A DNA stretch of 64,000 bases from Desulfitobacterium hafniense DCB-2 (GCF_000021925.1 NC_011830.1:4375001-4439000); one strand, 5' to 3'. Shown: positions 17,196-27,180, counted from the stretch's first letter. A program made the numbers and translations. The notes: a model not told the origin generated them from the letters alone.

Positions 17196-18497
17196 TTACC
17201 TAAGGGCCTGCTGAAGCTGCCGGAGCATTTGGTCGAAGGAAACTTTCTCTTCCACATCCTGGCGAAGGAAACCATTGATTCCTTCAATATGCCGGATGGC
17301 GGCATCGATGCGGGGATTGCTGCCTGTTACATAAGCTCCGATGTCGATTAAATCCTTGGCATCATGGTAGACTGCCAGATGTTCCCGAAGTTTTCCGGCC
17401 AGCTCCTTGTGTTCCGGGGCAATGATGTCATTCATAACCCGGCTCACGGATTGAAGGGTGTCAATGGCGGGATAGTGGTTCTGCATGGCCAGTTCCCGGG
17501 TCAAGACAATATGTCCGTCCAGGATGCCCCGGACTGTGTCGGCGATGGGTTCATTATGATCGTCCCCATCCACAAGGACGGTGTAAATACCCGTAATGCT
17601 TCCGATCTCGCTCATCCCGGAGCGTTCAAGAAGTTTGGGCAGCATCGCAAATACTGAAGGCGGATAGCCGCGGGTTGCCGGAGGTTCGCCGGCGGTCAAG
17701 CCCACTTCCCGTTGAGCCATGGCAAAACGGGTCACGGAATCCATCATTAAGAGCACATCCTGTCCCTGGTCCCGGAAGTATTCGGCAATGGCCGTGGCTG
17801 TGAAAGCAGCCTTAAGGCGAACCAAGGCGGGTTGGTCGGAGGTCGCCACCACCAGTACGGAGCGCTCTAAGCCTTCTTCGCCCAGATCCTTCTCGATGAA
17901 GTCCCGCAGTTCTCTTCCCCGTTCCCCCACTAAAGCGATCACATTCACACCGGCTGTGGTATTTCTGGCCATCATGCCCAGCAAAGTGCTTTTACCCACT
18001 CCGGAACCGGCGAAGATGCCAATTCTCTGTCCTCTGCCAATGGTCAGTATCCCATCCACTGTGCGCACTCCCACACTGAGGGGGTCCCTGATCCTTGGCC
18101 TTAGAAAAGCACTGGGGGGAGCATTTTGCAATGGGTAATCCCTCTGGGTAACCATAGGACGTCCATCCAAAGGTCTGCCCAGCCCGTCGAGAATTCTGCC
18201 CAGAAGGGCCTGACCGACTCCGACTTCCAGTTTATGCTGCTGAGGGACCACCCGATCCCCCGGAGCGATTCCTTCCAATTCCGCTAAAGGCATCAGTAAG
18301 GTAGTGGAGTTGCGAAAGCCCACCACCTCAGCCGGAATCTCCTTCCCTTGCTGAGTATGGATCCGGCAATATTCCCCTACGCTGACCCGGGGTCCATCGG
18401 ATTCAATCATCAGTCCGACGATTTTGGCCACCCGGCCATGGGAGACGATTAAATCCAAATCACTCATTTTATGAAGCATATTATTCCAATCGGTCAT
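17196..18497 (-). CDS. fliI: Flagellum-specific ATPase FliI
   Basis: 433 residues, an F1-beta-like ATPase: P-loop GSGVGKST (164-171), VALVGERGRE, the Walker B region VLLMMDSVTRFAMAQREVGL, and PSVFAMLPKLLERSG. It powers unloading of export substrates at the gate. The start ATG 18497 lies inside the fliH 3' end (17-base overlap). Confidence 0.98.
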   Translation of the reverse strand: MTDWNNMLHKMSDLDLIVSHGRVAKIVGLMIESDGPRVSVGEYCRIHTQQGKEIPAEVVGFRNSTTLLMPLAELEGIAPGDRVVPQQHKLEVGVGQALLGRILDGLGRPLDGRPMVTQRDYPLQNAPPSAFLRPRIRDPLSVGVRTVDGILTIGRGQRIGIFAGSGVGKSTLLGMMARNTTAGVNVIALVGERGRELRDFIEKDLGEEGLERSVLVVATSDQPALVRLKAAFTATAIAEYFRDQGQDVLLMMDSVTRFAMAQREVGLTAGEPPATRGYPPSVFAMLPKLLERSGMSEIGSITGIYTVLVDGDDHNEPIADTVRGILDGHIVLTRELAMQNHYPAIDTLQSVSRVMNDIIAPEHKELAGKLREHLAVYHDAKDLIDIGAYVTGSNPRIDAAIRHIEGINGFLRQDVEEKVSFDQMLRQLQQALR

Positions 18498-19350
18498 GCC
18501 TTAGCTCCTCTCTCAGGAGTTGTTCACAGCGTTCCAGCTGTACCTCTACGCGAGCATCAAAAATACCTTCGGTGCATTCGAGGAAACAATCTCCAGAGGT
18601 TAAGGTTTGATCTTCCAGGAAGGGGATATTAATCTCATCCGAACATTGAGAAAGCCATCGATAATCTGCAGTGGATACATGAAGCTTCCAGCCTTCCCGT
18701 TCTTCAGGGAGCAGGGACAAAGCGCGAATACGTTGCAGCAACTGCTCAGGATGTTCCAATATACGGACACGAAGAATTCTCTCAGCAACCTTCAAAGCCA
18801 ATCGGAGCAATGTCTCGTCCACTTTACTCCATTCCTCATGGGCAGCCCTTTGAGCTAAAGCCAGGATATCCCGGGCTTCTGCTTTCATACGTTCAGCTTC
18901 CCGTTCTCCCTGAGCTGTGCCTTCCTGAAGCCCTTGGGCCAAGCCTCGGGCATACCCTTCCTCATAAGCCTGGTGAGAGACCTCTTCGCGAAGCCTAAGG
19001 GCGGCTTCTTCCCCCTGCACCCGTGCTTTTTCCAAAATCTCCGCAGCTTCTTCCCGAGCCTTTTCAAGCTCTGTCTGCGCCTGAGTACGGATGGCTTCGG
19101 CCTCGGCCATGATTTCCTTTGCTTTCTCATCCTCTGCTTCATCGGCTGTGACAGTTAAAGGCTCCCACTTTTCCTCACCCTCAAGCCGGGGAAATTCATC
19201 TTCTTGAGACAGGCTTCCACTCCGCTCATGGACTACAGAAAGATGCTTGCCCAAGAGTTGAAATTCTTCCGTCCGACATTCCACAATACAGGGCACGCTG
19301 ACCTCTACTGCATTGCTTTTAACCACTCTCGTCCTAGTATATAATCTCAT
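18481..19350 (-). CDS. fliH: Flagellar assembly protein FliH
   Basis: 289 residues from ATG 19350 (after AGAGGTGGCAGTG). A long charged coiled coil (about 75-165, with GYARGLAQGLQEG resembling the GxxxG repeat zone of FliH) is followed by the C-terminal FliI-binding domain (LLRLALKVAERILRVRILEHPE). FliH holds and restrains FliI. It overlaps fliG by 17 bases and fliI by 17. Confidence 0.92.
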   Translation of the reverse strand: MRLYTRTRVVKSNAVEVSVPCIVECRTEEFQLLGKHLSVVHERSGSLSQEDEFPRLEGEEKWEPLTVTADEAEDEKAKEIMAEAEAIRTQAQTELEKAREEAAEILEKARVQGEEAALRLREEVSHQAYEEGYARGLAQGLQEGTAQGEREAERMKAEARDILALAQRAAHEEWSKVDETLLRLALKVAERILRVRILEHPEQLLQRIRALSLLPEEREGWKLHVSTADYRWLSQCSDEINIPFLEDQTLTSGDCFLECTEGIFDARVEVQLERCEQLLREELRHDRLE

Positions 19351-20338
19351 CACTGCCACCTCTTGAAATGACGATTGCACCTGTTTCTTCCAGGCGGCGA
19401 ATTACTTTGACGATACGCTGCTGCGCTTCCTCCACATCCCTCAAACGGACCGGGCCCATAAATTCCATATCCTCCCGCAGGTTTTGGGATGCCCGTGATG
19501 ACATATTGGCCATAATCTTTTGCCCCACTTCCGGATTAGAGCCCTTAAGGGCCAGGGCCAGATCTTTCATATCCACTTCACGCAGCACCAGCTGAATTCC
19601 CCGGTCATCAAGCATAACGATGTCTTCAAAGACAAACATCTGACGTTTAACCTGCTCGGCCAGTTCAGGGTCATCCACTTCCAGAGAATCCATGACCACC
19701 TTTAAGGTGCCCGGGTCGCTGCGGTTCAGAATATCCACGACACTTTGAATTCCACCGGATGTTGTATAATCCGTAGGAGCGAGACTGGATATCTTACGCT
19801 CAAGTATCTTCTCGATCTCTTTAAGAACTTCAGGACTTGTTCTGCCCATTAAAGCAATCCGTTTGGTCACATCGGCCTGTCTTTCCTGGGGTAAGCTGGA
19901 TAAGAGAATGGCCGCTTTATCCGGTGGCAAATGGGTCATGATCAAGGCGATGGTTTGGGGATGTTCTCCTTGAATAAAAGATAATAACTGCTTAGGGTCT
20001 GTGCGCCGCACCAGATCAAAGGGGCGCATCTTCAAGGAAGAAGAAAGGCGGGTAATGATCTCAAAGGCCCGCTGTTCACCCAGGGCTCTCTCCAAAACCT
20101 CCCGGGCATAATCTATACCGCCCTGGGCGATATAATCATTGGCTACACACATCTGGTAAAACTCATCGACGACCTTATCCCGCTGTTCCGCTGAAATCTT
20201 ACGCACATTGGCCATCTCCAGCGTCAACTGTTCAATTTCATTCTCAGCTAAATGCTGTACCACCTTGGCTGATTTATCCGGCCCTAAGGCAATCATCAGG
20301 ATGGCTGTTTTCTGAATCCCAGTAAGCTGCTGGCTCAT
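19334..20338 (-). CDS. fliG: Flagellar motor switch protein FliG
   Basis: 334 residues, normal length. LTGIQKTAILMIALGPDKSAKV at the N-terminus, the EHPQTIALIMTHLPPDKAA middle motif, and a charged torque helix in the C-terminal domain (DIVMLDDRGIQLVLREVDMKDLALALKGS) are typical. FliG links the MS ring to the C ring and meets the stator. It starts 1 base after the fliF stop. Confidence 0.98.
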   Translation of the reverse strand: MSQQLTGIQKTAILMIALGPDKSAKVVQHLAENEIEQLTLEMANVRKISAEQRDKVVDEFYQMCVANDYIAQGGIDYAREVLERALGEQRAFEIITRLSSSLKMRPFDLVRRTDPKQLLSFIQGEHPQTIALIMTHLPPDKAAILLSSLPQERQADVTKRIALMGRTSPEVLKEIEKILERKISSLAPTDYTTSGGIQSVVDILNRSDPGTLKVVMDSLEVDDPELAEQVKRQMFVFEDIVMLDDRGIQLVLREVDMKDLALALKGSNPEVGQKIMANMSSRASQNLREDMEFMGPVRLRDVEEAQQRIVKVIRRLEETGAIVISRGGSDEIIY

Positions 20339-20339
20339 C

Positions 20340-21953
20340 TTACTTTTCCTCCGCTAACCAAGTTTTAACAAGACGTGCCACTTCATCAGGATTGTTCTGC
20401 ACATAGATATCCACAGATTCCTTGATCTTCTGGCGCTGGATTTCTTCAGCAGATTTCTGCTTTTGTTGGGCAAGTTTAAGCTCAGCTTCCCTTTCAGCTT
20501 CCTGCTGAGCAAGCAGAAGCTCTTCCGTCGCTGCCAGGGGAACAGGCTGAAGTGCTTGACCAAGCTCCAGGGACTCTGCATCTTGCTTGCGTTTGGAGCG
20601 CATACGGAAAAGAACGAATAAGAATACTAAGGCTAAAAGTGCTCCCACACCCCATTCGATATAGGTGCGCAGCCGTTCCTTGCGAGCCGCTTCAGCCAAG
20701 GCCTGCTCTTGTTCCAGAGCGCCTGTCTTATCAAAAGGCAAAGCAGCCACTTGAATCTCATCCCCGCGTTCGCGATCAATTCCGGCAGCGGAAGCGACGA
20801 TGGCTTCGATCTTTTCTATCTGATCGTCTATCTGATCGGCACTGATGCTGTCGGCATCCAGGAGCACGGAAACAGAGAGTCGGGCAATATCGCCTGGACT
20901 CTTAATCCGTTGTTCCTGGGTCGTATCCACTTGATGATTGAGCGTGTCCGAAGTTTTTTCAGAAGATGAAGTAATCCAGGTCCCGTCCGGCGCCAAATAG
21001 CCCGGCACATTGGTGTCGACTCCCGGAGCGGTTCCCCCAGGTGAGGTGTTGGTCGTATTTTCTGTGGTATGGGATTCACTGAGCACTGAGCCGGGACCAT
21101 GGGTTACGGTGTCAGTCGTCACTTGATCAAAATTCAAGGTGGCATTCGTCCTGACGATAGTTTTCCCTGCTCCAAATGCTTTGTCCAGCATGCTTTGCAC
21201 AGATTTACGGGTATTTTCTTCGGTGAGCTGCTTAAGCTGAATTTGGGTAGCGGTCATTTTTCCCGGCTGATTGTCTTCGTTCAGAACATCGGAAAGAGTA
21301 TTGCCATTGGAGTCCAGGATAGTCACATCTTCAAGTTTCAGTCCTTTTACCGAGGCGGCCAATAAATTGGCGATCCCCCGGATCTGATCTTCCGTAATGG
21401 AGCTGCCTTCTTTAAGAGTCAGAGTTACTGCAGCCGTTGTGGCTTCCTGCTGCTCGATAAACAAGGTCTCTTCAGGTATGTTCAAATGGACCCGGGCGTC
21501 TTTGACATTGCTTAAGGTCTTCAGGGTGGCCTCCAGCTCAGTTTGTAAACCGAGGTTGTAACGCAGCCGCCGGTCAGATTCCGTCTCCCCAACGCGCGTC
21601 TTATTTAGGCTCTCACTCCAGCTGAATTCGCTCCCTTTAGGCAGACCTGAGTTGGCCAGTTTCAAGCGAACCCCTGCTGCCTCTTTCTCAGGAACTAAAA
21701 TGGCCGAACCATTACTTCCCAATTTATATTTAACTTTTAATTCATCTAATTCCGAAGTAATCTCTCCGGCTTGAATGTCCGTCAATTCTGTAAAAATGGC
21801 TACATAACTGGGGTTGCTTGCCCAGTAAAGCAATGAGATCAGCGCAATTGCTACAGCCAGAGGAGCGGCAACGGTAATGATCTTCTGTGGGCGGGAGAGT
21901 TTGCCCCAAAATCCAAGAATTGATTGTTTAATTTCAGCCCACGAAAAATTCAA
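20340..21953 (-). CDS. fliF: Flagellar MS-ring protein FliF
   Basis: 537 residues from TTG 21953, which follows AAGGAGGAGCGATA. Membrane helices at about 28-48 and 440-458 flank the ring-building domains (SQ... YKLGSNGSAILVPEKEAAGVRLKLA; ESELDRRL-like ETESDRRLRYNLGLQTELE). The cytoplasmic tail ends with PDEVARLVKTWLAEE, the FliG-binding segment. It starts 126 bases after the fliE stop; that gap (21954-22079) shows no clear signal. Confidence 0.97.
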   Translation of the reverse strand: MNFSWAEIKQSILGFWGKLSRPQKIITVAAPLAVAIALISLLYWASNPSYVAIFTELTDIQAGEITSELDELKVKYKLGSNGSAILVPEKEAAGVRLKLANSGLPKGSEFSWSESLNKTRVGETESDRRLRYNLGLQTELEATLKTLSNVKDARVHLNIPEETLFIEQQEATTAAVTLTLKEGSSITEDQIRGIANLLAASVKGLKLEDVTILDSNGNTLSDVLNEDNQPGKMTATQIQLKQLTEENTRKSVQSMLDKAFGAGKTIVRTNATLNFDQVTTDTVTHGPGSVLSESHTTENTTNTSPGGTAPGVDTNVPGYLAPDGTWITSSSEKTSDTLNHQVDTTQEQRIKSPGDIARLSVSVLLDADSISADQIDDQIEKIEAIVASAAGIDRERGDEIQVAALPFDKTGALEQEQALAEAARKERLRTYIEWGVGALLALVFLFVLFRMRSKRKQDAESLELGQALQPVPLAATEELLLAQQEAEREAELKLAQQKQKSAEEIQRQKIKESVDIYVQNNPDEVARLVKTWLAEEK

Positions 21954-22079
21954 TATCGCTCCTCCTTTCCTCAAACATTAATCATCTGATTATATATTAG
22001 ATACTATTTACATTAACCCCCTAATTTCCTTCGTGAAAAACCGTACACTATTAATGTAGACCTTTATGTTTGTACATCC

Positions 22080-22424
22080 TTATATTTGCATCCTCATGAT
22101 TTCATGGTAGGCATCCAAGGCTCGATTGCGGACGTCCACAGTTAAGGATAAAGAAAGTCCGGCCTTTTCCATGGCAATTACTGCGGTATGAAGATCCTGA
22201 ATCTGCCCGGTGGCTAAGCCGAGACTGGCTACATCGGCTTCCTTTTGAAGGTTGTCTACTTTTTGCAGGGCTTCCTGTAAAAACTGCCCGAAATCAGCGC
22301 CTACTTTGGCCGCTCCGGCAGGAGTTTGCGGTCCGCTCCCTTCAACAGGGTTATTTTCCTGAATGGGATTCAGGTTTTGTTGAAGCATTAAAGGATGGAC
22401 AGGTGCAATCGGATTAAAAGCCAT
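22080..22424 (-). CDS. fliE: Flagellar hook-basal body protein FliE
   Basis: 114 residues; DFGQFLQEALQKVDNLQKEAD and VAIMEKAGLSLSL/VRNRALDAYHEIMRMQI-type C-terminus identify FliE, the rod adaptor between the MS ring and the rod. ATG 22424 follows AAGGGGTGA. It lies 7 bases after the flgC stop. Confidence 0.95.
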   Translation of the reverse strand: MAFNPIAPVHPLMLQQNLNPIQENNPVEGSGPQTPAGAAKVGADFGQFLQEALQKVDNLQKEADVASLGLATGQIQDLHTAVIAMEKAGLSLSLTVDVRNRALDAYHEIMRMQI

Positions 22425-22431
22425 GGCTTAA

Positions 22432-22962
22432 TCACCCCTTCCCAATCTCAAGTGCTTTACTCATCATGGCTTTGGAAGCGTTCAAGGCTGTTACATTGGC
22501 CTCATAAGCCCGGGAGGCCGAAATCATATCCACCATTTCGGTCACGATATTCACATTGGGCATCCGTACATAACCGGCAGGAATTCCATCCTCGGTCGTT
22601 TGTGCCGCATCCGGGGAATCCGGATTATATTCTAAGCGAAAAGGCAGAGTATCTTCGGCAATTGCCTGGACTTCCACACCGTTGCCGGTGGCACCTGAAG
22701 TGGTTTGCCCCTGAAGCAAGGCCGTAGTGCTCACCGACCTGCCCTGCAGGGCCTGATTCAAGGTCTCGGCAAAGCTGGACTCTGTGCCTCTGGCTTTAAA
22801 CACGACCACCTGACGCTGATAGGGGATTTGATTCCCTGCTTCGGTCAGCTGTCCCGTTCGTGTCGTATTGATATTGGCAATATTATTGGATATAACGTCC
22901 AGCCGCAGCCGCTGAGCAGTTAATCCCGACGCACTGATATCCATTGACCCAAATATACCCAT
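22432..22962 (-). CDS. flgC: Flagellar basal-body rod protein FlgC
   Basis: 176 residues from ATG 22962 (after AAAGGAGGTAGGGACT). FGSMDISASGLTAQRLRLD and the NIANINTTRT motif are those of proximal rod proteins, and the C-terminus MVDMISASRAYEANVTALN is also typical. FlgC is normally preceded by flgB; here cheB precedes it directly, so flgB must be elsewhere. Confidence 0.96.
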   Translation of the reverse strand: MGIFGSMDISASGLTAQRLRLDVISNNIANINTTRTGQLTEAGNQIPYQRQVVVFKARGTESSFAETLNQALQGRSVSTTALLQGQTTSGATGNGVEVQAIAEDTLPFRLEYNPDSPDAAQTTEDGIPAGYVRMPNVNIVTEMVDMISASRAYEANVTALNASKAMMSKALEIGKG

Positions 22963-22967
22963 AGTCC

Positions 22968-24146
22968 CTACCTCCTTTGCACACATTCAACAATATGCCG
23001 GGCGATCTCTCCCAAAGGAGCCACCCGATTGGCTAACCCCGCATCCACAATGGCCCGGGGCATACCATAAACCACACAGGTCTCTTCAGCCTCTGCGATA
23101 GCATAGCCTCCCCGTTCCTTGATCTCCCGCATTCCCCTAAGTCCGTCATTGCCCATTCCGGTCATCACCACACCTAAAGTGCCTTTACCGACTTCCTTCG
23201 CCAGAGACATGAACATGACATCCACCGACGGATGATAGAGAGTGGTAATCGGAGATTCATCGCCAATATGCAGAATGAGCTGGGAGCCACGGCTTTGCAC
23301 CTGCATTTGTTTGCCGGCAGGCGCAAAATAAATGGTGCCTGCTTTCAGAGCCTCGCCATGAACTCCTTCCCGGATAGTGAGGGGGGACATCCCATTAAGG
23401 CGCTGGGCCAAGGGGGCCGTGAACCCCGGCGGCATATGCTGTGCCACCAATACCGGCACAGGGAGATTTCCCGGCAGCTGGGTTAAGACCGCTTGCAAAG
23501 CCGACGGTCCCCCGGTAGAAGTACCAATCGCTACAATCTCGACAGGATACTTGGGCAAGGCTTCTCCACTATCCAAAGAACGTCCTTTCGCACTTCCTAA
23601 GGTTGAGCTCGTACTGCCCAGAGAGGATAATCGATTCGTGTTTTCACTGGCAGCCCCGGCAGTCCAGGGGGGCCGGCTTCCTGAAGCAGGCGAAATTCGG
23701 CTTACGGCCCCCTTTTTGCCCAATCGTCCTAGATTCACCTGTGCAGCTGCTTTCACTTTATCGATTAAATCCCGGGCTAAAGCCTGAATATCCGCCCCCG
23801 GTCCCCCGGAAGGTTTGGCAACCACATCGAAAGCTCCTGCCTCCAAGGCTTTAACACTAGCCTGTGCTCCTTCTGTGGTCAAAGCACTAAGGATAATGAT
23901 GGGAGTAGGCTGCCAGCGCATGATTTCACCCAGGGCTTGGAGCCCGTCAATCTGGGGCATCTCAATATCCATGGTCACCACTTGGGGGCGGAGGGCTTGA
24001 AGCTTTTCTATGCCTTCCTTGCCATCCCGGGCCGTATCCAGTACCTTAATCTCCGGATCCTGACTTAATATTTTTTGCAAAGTTAACCGCATAAAAGGTG
24101 AATCATCCACAATCAAAACGGTGATTGGGGATTTAGGCTGATTCAT
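22968..24146 (-). CDS. cheB: Chemotaxis protein-glutamate methylesterase CheB
   Basis: 392 residues: receiver domain (about 8-128; Asp60 in VVTMDIEMPQIDG), linker rich in Ser, Gly and Ala (about 140-200), and methylesterase domain with the Ser-His-Asp triad in GTSTGGPSAL, AQHMPPGFT and TGMGNDGLRG. It demethylates and deamidates chemoreceptors when phosphorylated by CheA. It overlaps cheW by 14 bases. The partner methyltransferase CheR is not in this window. Confidence 0.97.
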   Translation of the reverse strand: MNQPKSPITVLIVDDSPFMRLTLQKILSQDPEIKVLDTARDGKEGIEKLQALRPQVVTMDIEMPQIDGLQALGEIMRWQPTPIIILSALTTEGAQASVKALEAGAFDVVAKPSGGPGADIQALARDLIDKVKAAAQVNLGRLGKKGAVSRISPASGSRPPWTAGAASENTNRLSSLGSTSSTLGSAKGRSLDSGEALPKYPVEIVAIGTSTGGPSALQAVLTQLPGNLPVPVLVAQHMPPGFTAPLAQRLNGMSPLTIREGVHGEALKAGTIYFAPAGKQMQVQSRGSQLILHIGDESPITTLYHPSVDVMFMSLAKEVGKGTLGVVMTGMGNDGLRGMREIKERGGYAIAEAEETCVVYGMPRAIVDAGLANRVAPLGEIARHIVECVQRR

Positions 24147-24576
24147 GATTCATCTCTCCACCCATAATATGATCAAGGTTGAGAAGAATCAGCAAGCGTT
24201 CTCCTATCTTGCCTACTCCACGAATAAAATGGGAATCCATTCCTAACGCAACAGGCGGCGGCGGTTCGATGGACTCGGTATCCAAACGCAGAACTTCCGT
24301 CACCGCATCCACCCGGATGCCAAAGACTTTATTCTGGACTTGCAGCACGATAATCCGGCTTAAATCGCTTTCTTCCACCCGTTCCATCCCAAAACGAGTC
24401 CGCAGGCTCACCACGGGGATGACATTGCCCCGCAGATTGATAACCCCCTCTACATATTCGGGAGCCTTAGGCACCCGGGTGATAGGCGGTATACGAATAA
24501 TTTCCTGTACACACATAATATCCACACCAAATTCCTCGGAACCCAGACCGAAGGTTACCAATTGTTCTTCCGCCAT
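24133..24576 (-). CDS. cheW: Chemotaxis coupling protein CheW
   Basis: 147 residues from ATG 24576 after AAGGAGGAGACTAAG. A single CheW domain with FGVDIMCVQEIIR, the YVEGVINLRGNVIPVVSLR core and a C-terminal IGERLLILLNLD motif. It joins receptors to CheA. It lies between cheA and cheB. Confidence 0.97.
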   Translation of the reverse strand: MAEEQLVTFGLGSEEFGVDIMCVQEIIRIPPITRVPKAPEYVEGVINLRGNVIPVVSLRTRFGMERVEESDLSRIIVLQVQNKVFGIRVDAVTEVLRLDTESIEPPPPVALGMDSHFIRGVGKIGERLLILLNLDHIMGGEMNHESA

Positions 24577-24641
24577 CTTAGTCTCCTCCTTCATAAATCA
24601 GCTCGCACCTTATTATTCCATACCAAGCTGCCTTGACATAT

Positions 24642-26831
24642 TTAGCCCTTCCTTGTTACAAGGATATCCTGAATCAAACTGCCGATATCGAGAATCAGGG
24701 TAACTTTGCCATCCCCTAAGATGGTTGCTCCGGCAATACCCGGTAAGTTATTAAGGAAGTCGCCTAAAGATTTAATCACCACTTCCTGTTGACCGCGCAA
24801 TCCGTCCACAATCAGGCCCAGTGCCTTATCTCCCAACCCTACGACCACGACAAAGACTTCTTCTGCTTCTGCTTCAGGAGCAGGAAGCTCGAATTTGTCC
24901 CGGAGGGAGATCAGGGGAAGTGTATTACCGCGCAGCTGAACCATGGGTAATCCGCCCACATTTTTAATATCCTTGCGTTCTACCAGCAAGGTCTCTAAGA
25001 CCGAAGATAGTGGAACAGCATAAATCTCTGTACTGACTTCAACCAATAACGCTTGAATAATGGCTAAGGTTAAGGGGAGGCGAATAGTAAACGTAGTGCC
25101 CTGCCCCTGGCGGGTGGTGATGTCGATCATTCCGCCCAAATTGTTCAGGGCCTTCTTAACCACATCCATGCCTACGCCCCGACCGGAAATATCTGTTACT
25201 TTATCAGCCGTACTAAACCCCGGCAAGAAAATCAAGTTGGCAATATCCCGCTCAGAGAGGCCTTCCCGCTCGCCAACCAGCCCACGGCTCAGCGCCTTTT
25301 CGTAGATTCTGTTCAGATCCAAGCCTTTGCCATCATCGGAAATCAGTATGGCAATATGATTTCCTTCATGATAAGCATCCAAGGTGATGGTACCCAGTTC
25401 CGGTTTACCGGCCGCCCGGCGTTCCTCCGGAGTCTCAATGCCATGGTCCACGGAGTTGCGGATTAAATGCATCAAGGGATCACCGATAACTTCCACCACT
25501 GTCTTATCCAGTTCCGTGTCTTCCCCCCGGAGGACCAGCTCCATTTCCTTTTGGGTCTTACGGGCCAGGTCCCGAACCAAGCGGGGAAAGCGGCTGAATA
25601 CGGTGCCGATAGGAACCATGCGCAAACGCATAGCACTTTCCTGCAGGTCACTCATCAATCGTCCCAGATACACAGTAGTCTCATTCAAGTTATTCACCAA
25701 GGCATCCATGCGATACTGTTCCTTGAGCTCATGACCGATTTGAACCAGGCGGGTACGGGTAATTACCATCTCGCCTACTAAATTAATTAAATTATCCATA
25801 CGTACAGTATCCACCCGAATGGTATGGACCTGGTTATTCCCGTCTGTGGCAGCATTGTTGCCGTTGCCGGCGGCGGGCTTAGGGGCAGCCGGCGCTGCCG
25901 GAATGACCGGTGCCGCTTGTACAGGTTTCGCCTCAGGCCGCACAGGTAAGGAAGGAGCCGCTTCCACAACCGGGAGCAACTCAGCAGCTTGAGCCGCCGC
26001 CACTTCTTCGCTGCCATAACCGTCAACAGCATCACCTATGCGGTAAGGATGAACCTCAACCTCTGCCAGCTCAGAAACAAGGAGAATCTCCCCACGAATT
26101 TCTTCAGGGGGATCATCAGATAAAATCAGCATGGCAAAGCCTTCTTCGCTGCCCACTTCCAGCTCTTCCACGCTGGGGCGGAGCTTAACCACTTTACCCA
26201 GATTCTCCATCCGCTGTACGGCCATGACGGCACGAACTGCCCTCATCAAGGTATTGGGAGCAAATTTAATATCGACTTGATACACTCCATGCCCCATATC
26301 CTGTGAACTTTTGACCTGTTCCGCCACTTCAAGAGACAGTTGAAAATCTACCCGCGTATAATTTGAGGTTAAATTCTCCTTCATATCGTTACTATCCGCC
26401 TCTTTAACCGGAGCAGGTGTTTCGCCATTCATAAGTGCCCGCATCTCATCCACCAAATCCTGATACTCTGCGGTGATTTCCACCCGCTTTTCCACTTGGC
26501 TTAACATCTCCTTGACGCGATCAGTAACCGCCAGAAGAACATCAACCATGGGGAGCGAAACTTCCATCTTGCCTTGGCGCAGCCGATCCAGTAAATCCTC
26601 AGCTGAGTGTGTCAAAGCCACTATCGAAGTAAACCCCATGGTTCCGGAGGCTCCTTTTAAGCTGTGTGCAGAACGAAAGAGATCATTAATCAATCCGACA
26701 TTATTGCCTTCTTTTTCAAGTTGCAGCAACCCTGCTGCCAGTTTTTCGATTTGCTCCTGTGAATCGAGAAGATAAAAATCCAGAAATTCTCCCAAATCGA
26801 CTCCCAAGTTTTGATTATCTTCCTGGCTCAT
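24642..26831 (-). CDS. cheA: Chemotaxis histidine kinase CheA
   Basis: 729 residues from ATG 26831. Domains in order: HPt with phospho-acceptor His56 in SAHSLKGASGTMGF; P2 CheY-binding domain (about 165-275); Ala/Pro-rich linker (about 285-335); dimerisation helices; ATPase with N box HLIRNSVDHGIE and G boxes DDGKGLD and GRGVGMDVV; C-terminal CheW-like domain. It is first in the long operon, ahead of the structural genes, while in Bacillus subtilis it lies near the end. GTG 26843 is an alternative start. Confidence 0.97.
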   Translation of the reverse strand: MSQEDNQNLGVDLGEFLDFYLLDSQEQIEKLAAGLLQLEKEGNNVGLINDLFRSAHSLKGASGTMGFTSIVALTHSAEDLLDRLRQGKMEVSLPMVDVLLAVTDRVKEMLSQVEKRVEITAEYQDLVDEMRALMNGETPAPVKEADSNDMKENLTSNYTRVDFQLSLEVAEQVKSSQDMGHGVYQVDIKFAPNTLMRAVRAVMAVQRMENLGKVVKLRPSVEELEVGSEEGFAMLILSDDPPEEIRGEILLVSELAEVEVHPYRIGDAVDGYGSEEVAAAQAAELLPVVEAAPSLPVRPEAKPVQAAPVIPAAPAAPKPAAGNGNNAATDGNNQVHTIRVDTVRMDNLINLVGEMVITRTRLVQIGHELKEQYRMDALVNNLNETTVYLGRLMSDLQESAMRLRMVPIGTVFSRFPRLVRDLARKTQKEMELVLRGEDTELDKTVVEVIGDPLMHLIRNSVDHGIETPEERRAAGKPELGTITLDAYHEGNHIAILISDDGKGLDLNRIYEKALSRGLVGEREGLSERDIANLIFLPGFSTADKVTDISGRGVGMDVVKKALNNLGGMIDITTRQGQGTTFTIRLPLTLAIIQALLVEVSTEIYAVPLSSVLETLLVERKDIKNVGGLPMVQLRGNTLPLISLRDKFELPAPEAEAEEVFVVVVGLGDKALGLIVDGLRGQQEVVIKSLGDFLNNLPGIAGATILGDGKVTLILDIGSLIQDILVTRKG

Positions 26832-27180
26832 ATGCAGATCCACCCCTAACTTTTGCTTCCTCTTTTACATGAAAAAATGACCCGAACTAAACCAATATGA
26901 TATACCCAATCCATTATGTAATCGGTGTAAGCCTTATGGGCAGAATCGCCCATTGTTCTTTATTCGCCATGCTTTTTGTAATTCCTCCAAGCAAGGAGTC
27001 TATCAACTAATCTTTGCATTTCACCAATATATGTTTTTTTTTACGTTAATAATACTAACACTACTCTAATTCAAGTGTAAATAAAACATTACTACATTTT
27101 CCTCAGATACAAATTCTATTTTACTCATAAACGTGTCCTGTTTATATAGGACCTTCATCCTAATTTCTCCCAGGAAAAAT
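26832..27180. other. Leader region of the che/fla operon
   Basis: No credible gene lies between cheA and the terminator at 27181. The stretch should hold the operon promoter. Two very short minus-strand frames (30 and 19 codons) with fair ribosome sites are present, but neither resembles a protein I know. A GACTCCTTGC/GGAGG imperfect inverted repeat lies near 26983-27000. No sigma-28 type -10 with correctly spaced TAAA was found here. Confidence 0.5.
27046..27074 (-). promoter_or_regulatory. Possible sigma-A promoter for the che/fla operon
   Basis: Minus strand TTGAAT (27074-27069), 17 bases, TATTAA (27051-27046): 4 of 6 and 4 of 6 matches to the housekeeping consensus with ideal spacing, about 215 bases before cheA. 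The match is modest in AT-rich sequence, so this is only a candidate. Confidence 0.35.

Noticed and set aside
26970..27030. 19-codon minus-strand ORF (QRLVDRLLAWRNYKK...) in the cheA leader
   Set aside because: Too short and unsupported; more likely chance.
27066..27158. 30-codon minus-strand ORF (KVLYKQDTFMSKIEF...) with a fair ribosome site before cheA
   Set aside because: It overlaps the candidate promoter's -35 region, has no recognisable relative and is too short to support as a gene.
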